64,000 nt of DNA from JACMQX01 sp040385105. GTDB taxonomy: Bacteria; Pseudomonadota; Gammaproteobacteria; Burkholderiales; Burkholderiaceae_C. Position 1 is the stretch's first letter, and every line of letters starts with the position of its first letter. The position numbers were made by a program, and so were the translations under genes. Of this stretch, positions 49,083 to 58,065 are shown in pieces. The stretch is from NCBI GenBank assembly GCA_040385105.1, contig JAZKHY010000021.1, positions 11,984 to 75,983 of the forward strand, written 5' to 3'. The notes under the pieces are model-generated. The model was given only the letters and a program-made list of their open reading frames with translations, made no database searches and was not told where the DNA came from.

Positions 49083-51950
49083 TCATGGCACCATGGATGT
49101 GATTTCCAGCTCCAGCGTATTCATCCATGTCGAGGTGCCGTCGCTGATGGTGTAGTTGAAGACCACGGTGTCGCCCTCAACATCGCCCTCGCCGAGGAAG
49201 TAGGTCCAGTCGCCGTCAATGTCGTCCTGGTCCAGCGTGCCTGTGCCGGTGGTGCCTGCAATGGTGACATTGGTGATGGTCAATTCGCCGCCGCTGCCAT
49301 TGCCGTTGTATTCGGCATCGAACACATACTCGCCATCCAGCATGTTGTACAGGTTGACGCTTTCGTCGCCCTCGTAGGTGGACTGCATCGGCGAGCCGAG
49401 GATGAACAGCGGGTCCTCGGTGCCGATCATGTCGATGCCGATGTAGAGCGTGCCGCTGGCATCGCCGTAGCCGGCATTGCCCAGGTCGTCCACATGCATC
49501 TGGAATGCCAGTGAATACTCGTCCTGGGTGGACACCTCGTCGTAGTCCGGCGGCGGCGCATAGTGCAAGCCTCCTGCCGCGAGCATGGCATTGATGTCGT
49601 CGATGGAGCCAAGGAACTCGATCCGCCCTTCGTCGTCATCGGCGAATATCAGCGAGCTGTAGGCGTCATCGACGTAGAACCGGCCAAGGGTGCCGTCGTA
49701 GCCATAAATGCCGTTCCAGTCGTCGCTTGTATCGTATTCGTACTGGAACGCCTTGAAGTCCACGAAAACCAGGTCCGAGCCCGATGCATCCGGGTCGTTG
49801 ACGGCGATGCCTTCAAAGCTGATGTGCTGGTCTTCATGGAGCTGCGCGGTGGCATAGGACTCGCCGTCCATGTACGCCTCGCCGTCATACATCTCGTTCG
49901 CGACCGGGGTGAAGTTGACGAAGGCCGTGTCGGTGGTGAACGAGAAGTAGGGAGACAGGTTCTGGGCGGCGGCCGTCAGCGCAATGTTCACAGACGCATC
50001 ATTGTCGTCCGCGTCCGTCAGGGTGATGGCCAGGTTGTCCACGGTACCGGCGGCAAATGCCTCGGGTGCCATGTACTGAATGTCCTGCACAACGTCTTCA
50101 AGCTCATAGGTGTAGTACGAGCGCAGGGTGATTTCCTGGACGCCCTGGTACGCGGACGTGTAGTCGCCCATTTCGTCGTCGCGCCACTCGCCATCCGCCA
50201 TTTGTACCTGGAGGTCCCCGTCGATGAAGGCATCACTGTCCAGGTACAGCATTCCGCTTTCGACGGAGATGGTCACCTCGACCCAACCGCTGGAGTCGCT
50301 ATAGTCCGCCTCTTCGTCATACAGCTCGATATAGCCGTTGAAGTCGTCGAGGTCCCAGGACCCGCCTGCGGCCGGTGTGCCTGTGGCCGGAACGTAGAAA
50401 ACCGGGTTGAGCAGGGGCGTTTCGCCATCGTCAATGAAAACGCCGACCATTGGCAGGCCATCGGGCATGCGGGTGACGCTGGCATTGAAGCTGGTCTGGA
50501 CCATGTTGCCGTCGTCATCGACGAGATAGGCGTCGATGCCGTTGTCGGCCCAGGCCGACTCGTCGGTGTCTATTGTCAGCAGTACCTCGCCATCGTCGAA
50601 GTAGTTGTTCAGGTCGGTCAGGGTACCCTGGATGGCGACCTGCGATGTTCCATTGCCCAGCACGGTGATGCCGGCGACCGGGTTCAGTGTGAAGTGGCCG
50701 TCTTGCGAGGCGTCCGAGGACAGCACGAGTGTGTAGATGCCCCCGTCATTGTCTTCATCGTAGAAGGAGCCGCTGAAGCTTACCGCCCCAGGGGTGCCTT
50801 CGGTCAATACAGCGCTGAAGGTTCCGTCAAACTCGGGGGTGGTGCCATCCGGAGTGTCCGGATTGACGGTGATGTCGATGTGACCGTAGGCGTAGTCATA
50901 GGAATACGGATCATTGTTGTAGCCGTCAGCGCGGAAATACAGGTCGCCATAGTCGCTATCTCCATAAGCTGTGAAGAGCGCGAAACCACCGGCGGAGAAG
51001 TACGTGGCCGATTGGCCGTTGTAGCCGTTGGATTGGTAGTAGAACTCGTCGAAATTGGCGGCTTCTCCCACGCTCATGTTGAGCAACATGGTGTCGCCCT
51101 GGTTCATCGTGGCGGTGGTCTGCACCTGGTCAAGGCTGCCTTCAACCGTGACCTCAATGACGGCACTGGCGGTTCCGTCGGCGGAATAGACGGTGAGGTA
51201 GTCGTGCCCGTAGTTGTTGCCGCCCATCAGGGCCTGGGTGTCCGGGTCTTCGTTGTCCAGCGTGTAGCTCCAGATGCCGCTGGTGGCGTTGAAGCTGAAC
51301 GTGCCGTACTTGCCCTGCAGTTCCCCGGCGGTGGCAGCGCGGAAGGCCAGGTCTGCGCCGCCGTCGGCGTCCACAACCTTCAGGGCGGTGATGGCGTTGT
51401 TGCCGACAGTGGTGTATTCGCCGTCTTCGCTGTCTTCGATGACGTAGCCGGTGCGCTGGATCTCGCTGGTGCTGATGCTTGCGGGCTTGTTGGGCGGGGC
51501 GGGGGGAGCGGGCGCTGGCGCCGGCGAGCCGGAGCTGCCGCCGCCGCTTGCGGCTGCCGCCAGGAGCACAACCGCGCCGCCTGCGATCAGCCCGGTCGGG
51601 ATGCCGCCGCCTGCAGCGCCGCCGCCCGTTGCAGCAGGGCCGGCCTGGGCGAGCAGGGTGTCCATGCCGGACATTTCGGGGAGGGGGGCGGGGGCGATGG
51701 CTTCAAGCGCGGCGCCCTCGGCTGCTGTGCCGGTGGACGGCATGCCGTCTGCGGCCAATGTTTCTGTGCCGTCTTCAACGACCGAATCGCTGGTAACGAC
51801 TTTCTCTTCTTCTTCCTCCAGCGCCTTGCGCTTGAGGGCCGCAGCCCTCGAAGCCTGCAGCGCCTGAGCCGACGGCGTCAAGGGAAAGGGGGCCTGCTGG
51901 ACGGCCGACAGGGCGGCGTGTTCTGCGGGGTTGGCTTGATGGCTCTTCAT
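49083..51950 (-). CDS. Giant acidic VCBS/cadherin-like surface protein 1
   Basis: A 955-residue protein. It starts MKSHQANPAEHAALSAV with a PFPLTP motif at 21-26 and an EEEEE patch at 45-49. A segment identical to that of protein 2 (PEMSGMDTLLAQAGPAATGG, about 91-110) leads to a Gly-rich hydrophobic linker (about 109-140) and a Pro/Ala hinge. A VCBS-like domain covers 165-270 (KYGTFSFNATSGIWSYTLDNE); cadherin-like repeats follow, with TLTDLNNYF and SIDDINAMLAAGGLHYAPPPDY. No Cys was seen and no RTX nonapeptides (GGxGxDxxx). Very acidic, Tyr-rich. Export by the nearby type I system is inferred. GAGGAAG sits upstream of the start. Confidence 0.8.
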   Translation of the reverse strand: MKSHQANPAEHAALSAVQQAPFPLTPSAQALQASRAAALKRKALEEEEEKVVTSDSVVEDGTETLAADGMPSTGTAAEGAALEAIAPAPLPEMSGMDTLLAQAGPAATGGGAAGGGIPTGLIAGGAVVLLAAAASGGGSSGSPAPAPAPPAPPNKPASISTSEIQRTGYVIEDSEDGEYTTVGNNAITALKVVDADGGADLAFRAATAGELQGKYGTFSFNATSGIWSYTLDNEDPDTQALMGGNNYGHDYLTVYSADGTASAVIEVTVEGSLDQVQTTATMNQGDTMLLNMSVGEAANFDEFYYQSNGYNGQSATYFSAGGFALFTAYGDSDYGDLYFRADGYNNDPYSYDYAYGHIDITVNPDTPDGTTPEFDGTFSAVLTEGTPGAVSFSGSFYDEDNDGGIYTLVLSSDASQDGHFTLNPVAGITVLGNGTSQVAIQGTLTDLNNYFDDGEVLLTIDTDESAWADNGIDAYLVDDDGNMVQTSFNASVTRMPDGLPMVGVFIDDGETPLLNPVFYVPATGTPAAGGSWDLDDFNGYIELYDEEADYSDSSGWVEVTISVESGMLYLDSDAFIDGDLQVQMADGEWRDDEMGDYTSAYQGVQEITLRSYYTYELEDVVQDIQYMAPEAFAAGTVDNLAITLTDADDNDASVNIALTAAAQNLSPYFSFTTDTAFVNFTPVANEMYDGEAYMDGESYATAQLHEDQHISFEGIAVNDPDASGSDLVFVDFKAFQYEYDTSDDWNGIYGYDGTLGRFYVDDAYSSLIFADDDEGRIEFLGSIDDINAMLAAGGLHYAPPPDYDEVSTQDEYSLAFQMHVDDLGNAGYGDASGTLYIGIDMIGTEDPLFILGSPMQSTYEGDESVNLYNMLDGEYVFDAEYNGNGSGGELTITNVTIAGTTGTGTLDQDDIDGDWTYFLGEGDVEGDTVVFNYTISDGTSTWMNTLELEITSMVP

Positions 51951-52036
51951 GGCTTCCTCCTGGCGCCTTTCAAGGCGCAACTTAGCGGATCGTATAGCCA
52001 CCTGAAATAAAAGGCCAGTGTTTGTTACATTGAGAT

Positions 52037-53083
52037 GTGCCCGATATTTCACAGTTTCCCCCCGTCCCGCCCGCTGCAAGGGCCTCGCTGTCAGCCTTTT
52101 TGCTGATGGGCGTGCCCGATGACCGGCGGGCGAGGATGAAATATGTTGGCTGGGACAAACAGCCACAGTTCGTGGTGCCGGGCACGGCCGGCTTTCTCGG
52201 GCAGATGCGGGATTTGCAGTCGCACATGAAGCAGGTGCACTTTGGTGGTACGCGTCTGGAGATCAATTCGAGGCTGCCGCGCATGCCGTGCGTCAATTTC
52301 ATGGCCGATGCCGACATGTACCAGGGTGCGCTGCGCCAGGCGTCTGCCTTTGTGAAGCAGCTGGCGGTGCCCTGCCTGAACCACCCGGATGCGATTGCCG
52401 CCACAGGGCGCGACGCCGTGGCCCGCTCGCTCGCGGGTATTGACGGCGTGCACATGCCGGTAACCGTCAAGGTGCGGGTGGAGCGCCTGGCCCAGTTGCA
52501 GCAGGCGATGGCTGACGCCGGCATCCACTACCCGCTGCTCGTGCGCATGGCCGGTGACCACAACGGTGTCAGCACGGTGCTGGTGAAGGACGCCTCGGAC
52601 TGGGAGGCGCTCAACCCGCTGCCCTGGGGCGGGCGAGACGTGTACCTGACGCAGTTTGTGGATTTTGCAGATGCCGACGGCCGCTACCGCAAGATGCGGC
52701 TGGTAGTGGTGGGCGACAAGGTGTTTGGCCGGCACTGCTTCATCAGCGGCCAGTGGCTGGTGCACTGGAAGGCGCGGCTGCCGGACAGCGACGACGAAGA
52801 GGCGGCGTTCATCCGCAATTTTGACCACGACACCCTGCCTGGTGTGGCAGCGCCGGTGGCGGGGATCGCGCGGCGCCTGGGGCTGGACTTTTTCGGCATT
52901 GACGCCAGCCTGCGGCCGGACGGCCGGCTGCTGGTGTTTGAGGCCAACGCCACGATGAACATCCTGTCCGTGCAGGGTGAGCGGCCCGAGATCTGGGCCG
53001 GGGCTGCGGCCCGGGTGGAGGCTGCGCTGCGCGAGCTGCTGGCGCAGCCCGGGCGCTGGCGCGGGGCACCAGCCGGCGTTTAG
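52037..53083 (+). CDS. ATP-grasp-like protein C
   Basis: A 348-residue paralogue. N-terminal FLLMGVPDDRRARMKYVGWDKQP matches D closely; the rest keeps LPRMPCVNFMADADMYQ, the ATP-site YPLLVRMAGDHNGVSTV, WGGRDVYLTQFVDF, RKMRLVVVG and DFFGIDASLRPDGRLLVFEANATMN. GTG at 52037 is the probable start. It diverges from giant protein 1 across 86 bases and its stop overlaps that of giant protein 2 by four bases. Confidence 0.75.
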   Translation: MPDISQFPPVPPAARASLSAFLLMGVPDDRRARMKYVGWDKQPQFVVPGTAGFLGQMRDLQSHMKQVHFGGTRLEINSRLPRMPCVNFMADADMYQGALRQASAFVKQLAVPCLNHPDAIAATGRDAVARSLAGIDGVHMPVTVKVRVERLAQLQQAMADAGIHYPLLVRMAGDHNGVSTVLVKDASDWEALNPLPWGGRDVYLTQFVDFADADGRYRKMRLVVVGDKVFGRHCFISGQWLVHWKARLPDSDDEEAAFIRNFDHDTLPGVAAPVAGIARRLGLDFFGIDASLRPDGRLLVFEANATMNILSVQGERPEIWAGAAARVEAALRELLAQPGRWRGAPAGV

Positions 53084-56040
53084 GTCGGCATCGTTTCGTC
53101 GAGGATCAGGTTCAGCGTGTTGGTGCCTGAATAGGTGCCGTCGGTGTAGGAGTAGGTGAATTCGATGGTGTCACCGATCTCGTCGCCCTCGCCAAGGGTG
53201 TATTGCCACTCGCCGTCTTCATCACCTTCCACGAAGTTCACGGTGCCGGTGCCGGTTCCCGCAACCAGGACGAGGCTGGTGATGTCGAGCGTGCCGCCGT
53301 CACCGTTGCCGTTGTACTCGGCGTCGAACACCACGCTGTCGTCCAGCATTTCATTGACGCGCAGGTAGACGAATTCGCCGTCAAACCAGGGGGCCACGTA
53401 TTGTTCGGCCTCGGCCAGCACGAGCGGAATGTCGTTGACCGCCACAAGGTTGATGTCCATCTGCAGCATGGCGCTGCCGTAACCATAGCCGGTGGACTCG
53501 AAGTCATAGACGTCGATGTTGAAACCGAGGTCCGCCGCGTACTCCTGGTCACCATCGACGTACACGCTGTTGGCGTCATAGTCCGGGGGCAGGGCATAGT
53601 GGAGCCCGCCGGCTGCAAACATGGCGTTGATGTCGTCAATGCTGCCGTACAGCGCAATGCCGCCGTTGTAGTTGTAGTCCACCAGGTCCTGCCAGGCGTC
53701 GTCAATGTAGAACAGGCCCACGCCGCCTTCGGTCTCGCGTTCATCGTCAACCATGTAGAACTCGTAGGCCGACACATACATCGCGACCTTGCTGCTGCCC
53801 ATGGACTCGAAGTCGTTCACCGCGATGCCGGTCAATGTAAGGTGCTGGTCTTCGTGCAGCGTGGCCGTGGCGGTGGTCAGGCGCGAGGCCGGACCGTCCT
53901 CGCCTTCGCCGTTGGTGACGATGGTGAAGTCCGGGAAAGAGAAGCCGGTGGTGATCGAGTAGAACGGGCCGGTGTTGGCAGCGGAGGCGACGAGGGCAAT
54001 TTCCGTCGTGACGGCGTCCTCGCCCGCGTCCTCGAACGCCAGCGTCAGCGTCGTTTGCGTGCCTGCCGCGAATGACCCGGGGCCCTGGAAGCCCAAGTGT
54101 TCATTGATGGCAGTGTTCAGCATGTAATAGTACTGGCTGCGCAGCATGATGGATTCCGCATTCGCGGCCAATGCCGCGGCGGCCTCACCTGTGACCCACT
54201 CCTCTTCCTCGCTGTCCCAGACCTGGACGGACCCCCCGTACCTGTCAAATAGGGTCTGGCCATCGTATTCCAGCAAGGACAGCGTGCCTGCATCCACGGA
54301 GAGCGTGAGGTAGAGGTCGTCGCCGTAGTCGTTCCAGGCTTCTTCGTCTTCCAGCGCGATGTACAGGAAAGAATTGCCCAGCTGGAACGGGCTGCCTGCG
54401 TCGGCTGTGCCGGTGGCCGGCACGTAGTAGGTGGGCGTGGCGGGTTCGTGGCCCTCTCCAAGGTAGGCGTTGATGGACGGAAGGTCGTTGACCTCGTTAA
54501 AACCGTCCATCTCGAAATAGCCGCTGGCGTAGTTGCCCTGCCCGTCATAGAGCCAGGTCTTGAAGTCGATGTTGTCGGCTTCGTATTCCGAGTTGACCAG
54601 GAACTTCGCATTGCCCGCTTCAAGAAAAGCCTGCAAGGCGTCCAGGGTGCCCTGCAAGGCGACTTCCGATGTGCCGTTGCCCAGGACGCGTACGGTTTCA
54701 TCGAGCGACATGACGAAATGGCCATCGTCATAGGCATACTGCGCGTCGAGGATCAGCGTGAATATGCCATCGCCATCGTCGTCCGCATCTTCGAGCATGC
54801 CTCTGAAGCTGATGGAGGATGCTTGGCCTTCAGTGCCTTCGAACGAGAATGAGCCATCGCCAAAGCCGGGCGTGGACTCCGATTCGTCCAGGCTGCCCTG
54901 GATCACATTGACCGTGACTTCGCCATAGGCGTATCCGTTGTCTTCCTGGGCCCGTGCCTGGTAGCCGAAGCTGTCCTGGTAGTTGGACTCGAATTCGCCG
55001 TCTGCAAAGAACAGTGCGAAGCCGCCGTCGTTGAAGACCTGGACAGAGCCCCTTGACGGTGACTGCGACTGGTAATACTGGATCGCGCCAGACTCTGCCA
55101 TGGCGGTCAGCTCGACCAACGCCATCTCGCCTGAGCCCACCGTCACCCCGGTGTCGCCGCCCAGGACCGGCGGCTCGCCCTTGCCAAGGACGCCAACCTC
55201 GATGACGGTGCTGGCGGTGCCATCCTTGGAGTAAACCGTCAGGTAGTCATAGGCCTCTGCATAGCCCTCTTTGCCCCGCCCGGCCATCTTGCCGCCCGCG
55301 CCCAGCGCCTGGGTGTCCGGGTCGTCGTTGTTGATGGTGTAGGTCCACAGGCCGGTGGCTGCGTCAAAGGTGAAGTTGCCGTATTTGCCCTGCAGTTCTT
55401 CGGCGGTGGCTGCGCGGAAGGTCAGGTCGGCGCCGCCATCGGCATCCACGATCTTCAGGGCCGTGGCTGCGGTGTTGCCGGTTGTGCCGGTGTACTCGAA
55501 ATCGCCGTCGCGCAGCATCATCTCGCCGTCGCCGGGAACGTAGTCTTCAACGACGAAGCCGGTGCGCATCGGCTCGCTGGCATTGATGCTGGCCGGCTGG
55601 TTGGGCGGGCCGGCAGGGGCCGGCGCGGGAGCCGGTGCAGGGGAACTGCTGCCGCCGGAGGCAGCAGCGGCCAGCACCACGACGGCGCCGACGACAAGAC
55701 CGGTGGGGATACCGCCGCCGCCCGCCGCGCCGCCCGTGGCGGCAGGGCCGGCCTGCGCCAGCAGGGTGTCCATGCCGGACATTTCCGGCAACGGCGCCGG
55801 GGCGATGGCTTCAAGCGCGGCGCCTTCGGAGGTGATGCCGTCTTCAGCCAGGGCCTGGCCTTCTTCGGGCACCGAGTCGGTCAGGGTTTTTTCTTCTTCG
55901 TCACGCAGCCGTTTCAGGGCGGCGAGCTTCACGGTGCCGGCCGGCTTGATGGCTGCTGCTGCCGGTGTGAGAGGGAAGGGCGCCTGCGGAACGGCGGACA
56001 GCGCTTTGAGTTCGGGTGGATTTGCGTGGGGGCTTTTCAT
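53080..56040 (-). CDS. Giant acidic VCBS/cadherin-like surface protein 2
   Basis: A 986-residue paralogue of protein 1: MKSPHANPPELKALSAVPQA then the same PFPLTP motif, an acidic DEEEK patch, an identical PEMSGMDTLLAQAGPAATGG block and a Gly-rich hydrophobic linker (GIPTGLVVGAVVVLAAAASGG). A VCBS-like unit (KYGNFTFDAATGLWTYTINND) and cadherin-like modules follow, including SIDDINAMFAAGGLHYALPPDY. No Cys was seen; strongly acidic. No classical C-terminal secretion signal is recognised. Divergent from ATP-grasp D. Confidence 0.8.
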   Translation of the reverse strand: MKSPHANPPELKALSAVPQAPFPLTPAAAAIKPAGTVKLAALKRLRDEEEKTLTDSVPEEGQALAEDGITSEGAALEAIAPAPLPEMSGMDTLLAQAGPAATGGAAGGGGIPTGLVVGAVVVLAAAASGGSSSPAPAPAPAPAGPPNQPASINASEPMRTGFVVEDYVPGDGEMMLRDGDFEYTGTTGNTAATALKIVDADGGADLTFRAATAEELQGKYGNFTFDAATGLWTYTINNDDPDTQALGAGGKMAGRGKEGYAEAYDYLTVYSKDGTASTVIEVGVLGKGEPPVLGGDTGVTVGSGEMALVELTAMAESGAIQYYQSQSPSRGSVQVFNDGGFALFFADGEFESNYQDSFGYQARAQEDNGYAYGEVTVNVIQGSLDESESTPGFGDGSFSFEGTEGQASSISFRGMLEDADDDGDGIFTLILDAQYAYDDGHFVMSLDETVRVLGNGTSEVALQGTLDALQAFLEAGNAKFLVNSEYEADNIDFKTWLYDGQGNYASGYFEMDGFNEVNDLPSINAYLGEGHEPATPTYYVPATGTADAGSPFQLGNSFLYIALEDEEAWNDYGDDLYLTLSVDAGTLSLLEYDGQTLFDRYGGSVQVWDSEEEEWVTGEAAAALAANAESIMLRSQYYYMLNTAINEHLGFQGPGSFAAGTQTTLTLAFEDAGEDAVTTEIALVASAANTGPFYSITTGFSFPDFTIVTNGEGEDGPASRLTTATATLHEDQHLTLTGIAVNDFESMGSSKVAMYVSAYEFYMVDDERETEGGVGLFYIDDAWQDLVDYNYNGGIALYGSIDDINAMFAAGGLHYALPPDYDANSVYVDGDQEYAADLGFNIDVYDFESTGYGYGSAMLQMDINLVAVNDIPLVLAEAEQYVAPWFDGEFVYLRVNEMLDDSVVFDAEYNGNGDGGTLDITSLVLVAGTGTGTVNFVEGDEDGEWQYTLGEGDEIGDTIEFTYSYTDGTYSGTNTLNLILDETMPT

Positions 56041-56235
56041 GTTACTTATTCCCGGATTTATTCACAATTTGTCACATCCTATGCCTCTCAAAAGCAAAAT
56101 GCCAGTAATTCCTGAATACCTGTTGCGTGCGCATTTCTTGTACTTTTTGCTGAACAAGATGCGGACCGCAAAGCAGCGGACCGGCTTGGCTACACTTGTC
56201 CGCAAATGCCAGTCCAAATCCCCGCCGGAGAGTCA

Positions 56236-57324
56236 ATGCCGGCTCCTTCAGGTGCCGGGGCGGCCACCCGCCCGCTCGCTTACCTCCTCATGGGCGTGCC
56301 CGACGACCGGCGCGCCAAGATGCTGTTCATGGGCTGGAACGAGGCGCCGCGCCTGGTCATGCAGGGCACGGCCAGCTTCCTGGGCCAGGTGACCGACCTG
56401 CCCTGGGATGCCCGCTCGGTGTACTTTGGCGCGGCCAGGCTGGAGATCAATGCGCGGCTGCAGCGCGCACCCTGCATCAACTTCCTGGCCGATGCCGACC
56501 TGTACCCGCATGCCTTGCGCCAGGCCGCGGCTTTTGTGGGCAAGCTCGTCGTGCCCTGCTTCAACCACCCCGCTGCGGTTCTGGGCACCACCCGGGACGG
56601 CGTGTACCAGCGGCTCAAAGGTGTGCCCGGCCTGCATGTGCCGGTCACGGTGCGTACCCGCTGCGCCACCGTTGCCGAACTGCAGCAGGCCATGGCGCAG
56701 GCCGGCATCAGCTACCCGGTGCTGGTGCGGATGACGGGCGACCATGGCGGCGTGAGCACCGCCCTTGTGCCGGATGCCGGCGGCTGGGACGCCATCAACC
56801 CCTTGCCCTGGGGCGGGCGCGATGTGTACCTGACGCAGTTCGTGGACTACCGCGATCCTGACGGCCACTACCGCAAGACGCGCCTCGTTGTCGCCGGAGA
56901 CGCCATCCTGACGCGGCACCAGATCGTCTCCAATGAATGGATGGTGCACCGCAAGGAGCGCATCCCGGGCTCGGAAGAAGAGGAGCGCGCCTGGCTGGAC
57001 GGCTTTGCCACGGTCACGGAGCCGAAGATCCGCGCCACCGTGCTGGAGATGGCCCGGCGGCTGGGGCTGGACTACTTCGGCATCGACGCCAGCCTGCGGC
57101 CGGACGGCACGCTGCTGCTGTTTGAGGCCAATGCCTGTATGAATGTGCTGGCGCGCACGGCCGGCGACGGCCCGACCATGTGGGACCAGCCGCTGGATGA
57201 CATCACCCGGGCGCTGACGGCCGTGCTGGGCGACATGAAGGCCTGGCACGGTGCCAGGCACCAGGCGGCAACCTCTACGGCTGCCGGGCCTGCAGGGCCT
57301 GTCGTGACGGCCGCAGCGCCATGA
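56236..57324 (+). CDS. ATP-grasp-like protein D
   Basis: About 362 residues, starting at the ATG at 56236 because GGAGAG lies six bases upstream (an in-frame ATG at 56206 has none). It begins with AYLLMGVPDDRRAKMLFMGWN, and keeps APCINFLADADLY, YPVLVRMTGDHGGVSTA, WGGRDVYLTQFVDY, RKTRLVVAG and DYFGIDASLRPDGTLLLFEANACMN. It is the most complete member by motifs. Its end overlaps the methyltransferase-like gene by four bases. Confidence 0.77.
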   Translation: MPAPSGAGAATRPLAYLLMGVPDDRRAKMLFMGWNEAPRLVMQGTASFLGQVTDLPWDARSVYFGAARLEINARLQRAPCINFLADADLYPHALRQAAAFVGKLVVPCFNHPAAVLGTTRDGVYQRLKGVPGLHVPVTVRTRCATVAELQQAMAQAGISYPVLVRMTGDHGGVSTALVPDAGGWDAINPLPWGGRDVYLTQFVDYRDPDGHYRKTRLVVAGDAILTRHQIVSNEWMVHRKERIPGSEEEERAWLDGFATVTEPKIRATVLEMARRLGLDYFGIDASLRPDGTLLLFEANACMNVLARTAGDGPTMWDQPLDDITRALTAVLGDMKAWHGARHQAATSTAAGPAGPVVTAAAP

Positions 57325-58061
57325 ACCTGGCGGGCGCCGGCTACGGCGATATTTTTGACCTGCGCGGCAATGCTTATGCGCAGGCCATGGTGCGCTGGCC
57401 GGCCGCGCGGGATGCCGAGTTTGCCGCCTTGTTTGACGAGGTATCTGTGCTCGACGGGCAGCGCGTGCTGGATGTGCCCGCAGGCGGCGCCTACCTGCGC
57501 GCGCGCCTGCCGCAGGCGCAGGTGACCGAGCTGGAGTTCAGCGAGGGCTTTTCGGCGGGCGTGCCGGTAGTGCAGCCGCTGGGCGACTGGGCGGTGCATC
57601 TGGCCGGCGCTGGTGCCGGCCCGTTCGACCATGTGGTGTGCCTGGCTGCGCTGCACCACATCCAGGAGGGAGATGCCTTTGTGCGAAGGCTGCTCACGCT
57701 GCTCGGCCCGGGCGGTGTGCTGCACATGGCTGACGTGCCCCTGGGCTCGAAGGTGGCGGGCTTCCTGGATGGCTTTGTCGGCCGCTACAACCAGACCGGC
57801 CACAACGGCCTGTACCGTGCCGCTGACCCACAGGCCTGGGCCCGGCTGGGCCGCGTGCTGCGCTGCGAGGAGCGTGTTGTACCCTGGCGCTTTGCGACGG
57901 ACAACGACATGCTGGCGTTTACCGCCGGCCTGTTTGGCGTCAGGGATTGCCCGATGCCGGAGCTGATGCATGCGCTTGAAACGCAGGTCGGCGTGGTGCG
58001 CAGCGCGGAGGGCGTCAGCCTGCAGTGGCGGCTCTGGTATGTGGACCTGGCCGCCGCCTGA
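57321..58061 (+). CDS. Class I SAM-methyltransferase-like protein
   Basis: A 246-residue protein. The SAM loop region is RVLDVPAGGAYLRARLP, followed by an acidic residue in VTELEFS (after the second strand) and FDHVVCLAALHHIQEGDAFVRRLLTLLGPGGVLHMADVP, as in class I methyltransferases. The motif-I loop is DVPAGGAY rather than DxGxGxG, so activity is not assured. It starts inside ATP-grasp D's stop codon (ATGA), which ties the two in one operon. Confidence 0.72.
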   Translation: MNLAGAGYGDIFDLRGNAYAQAMVRWPAARDAEFAALFDEVSVLDGQRVLDVPAGGAYLRARLPQAQVTELEFSEGFSAGVPVVQPLGDWAVHLAGAGAGPFDHVVCLAALHHIQEGDAFVRRLLTLLGPGGVLHMADVPLGSKVAGFLDGFVGRYNQTGHNGLYRAADPQAWARLGRVLRCEERVVPWRFATDNDMLAFTAGLFGVRDCPMPELMHALETQVGVVRSAEGVSLQWRLWYVDLAAA

Positions 58062-58065
58062 CTGA

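Noticed and set aside
49563..52010. Long open plus-strand frame opposite giant protein 1
   Set aside because: Antisense shadow in a high-GC gene; product has no domain and begins without a ribosome site.
49083..56040. LapA-type retention module in the giant proteins
   Set aside because: No TAAG-like cleavage site and no lapD/lapG homologues in the window; the Gly-rich hydrophobic linker alone is not enough.
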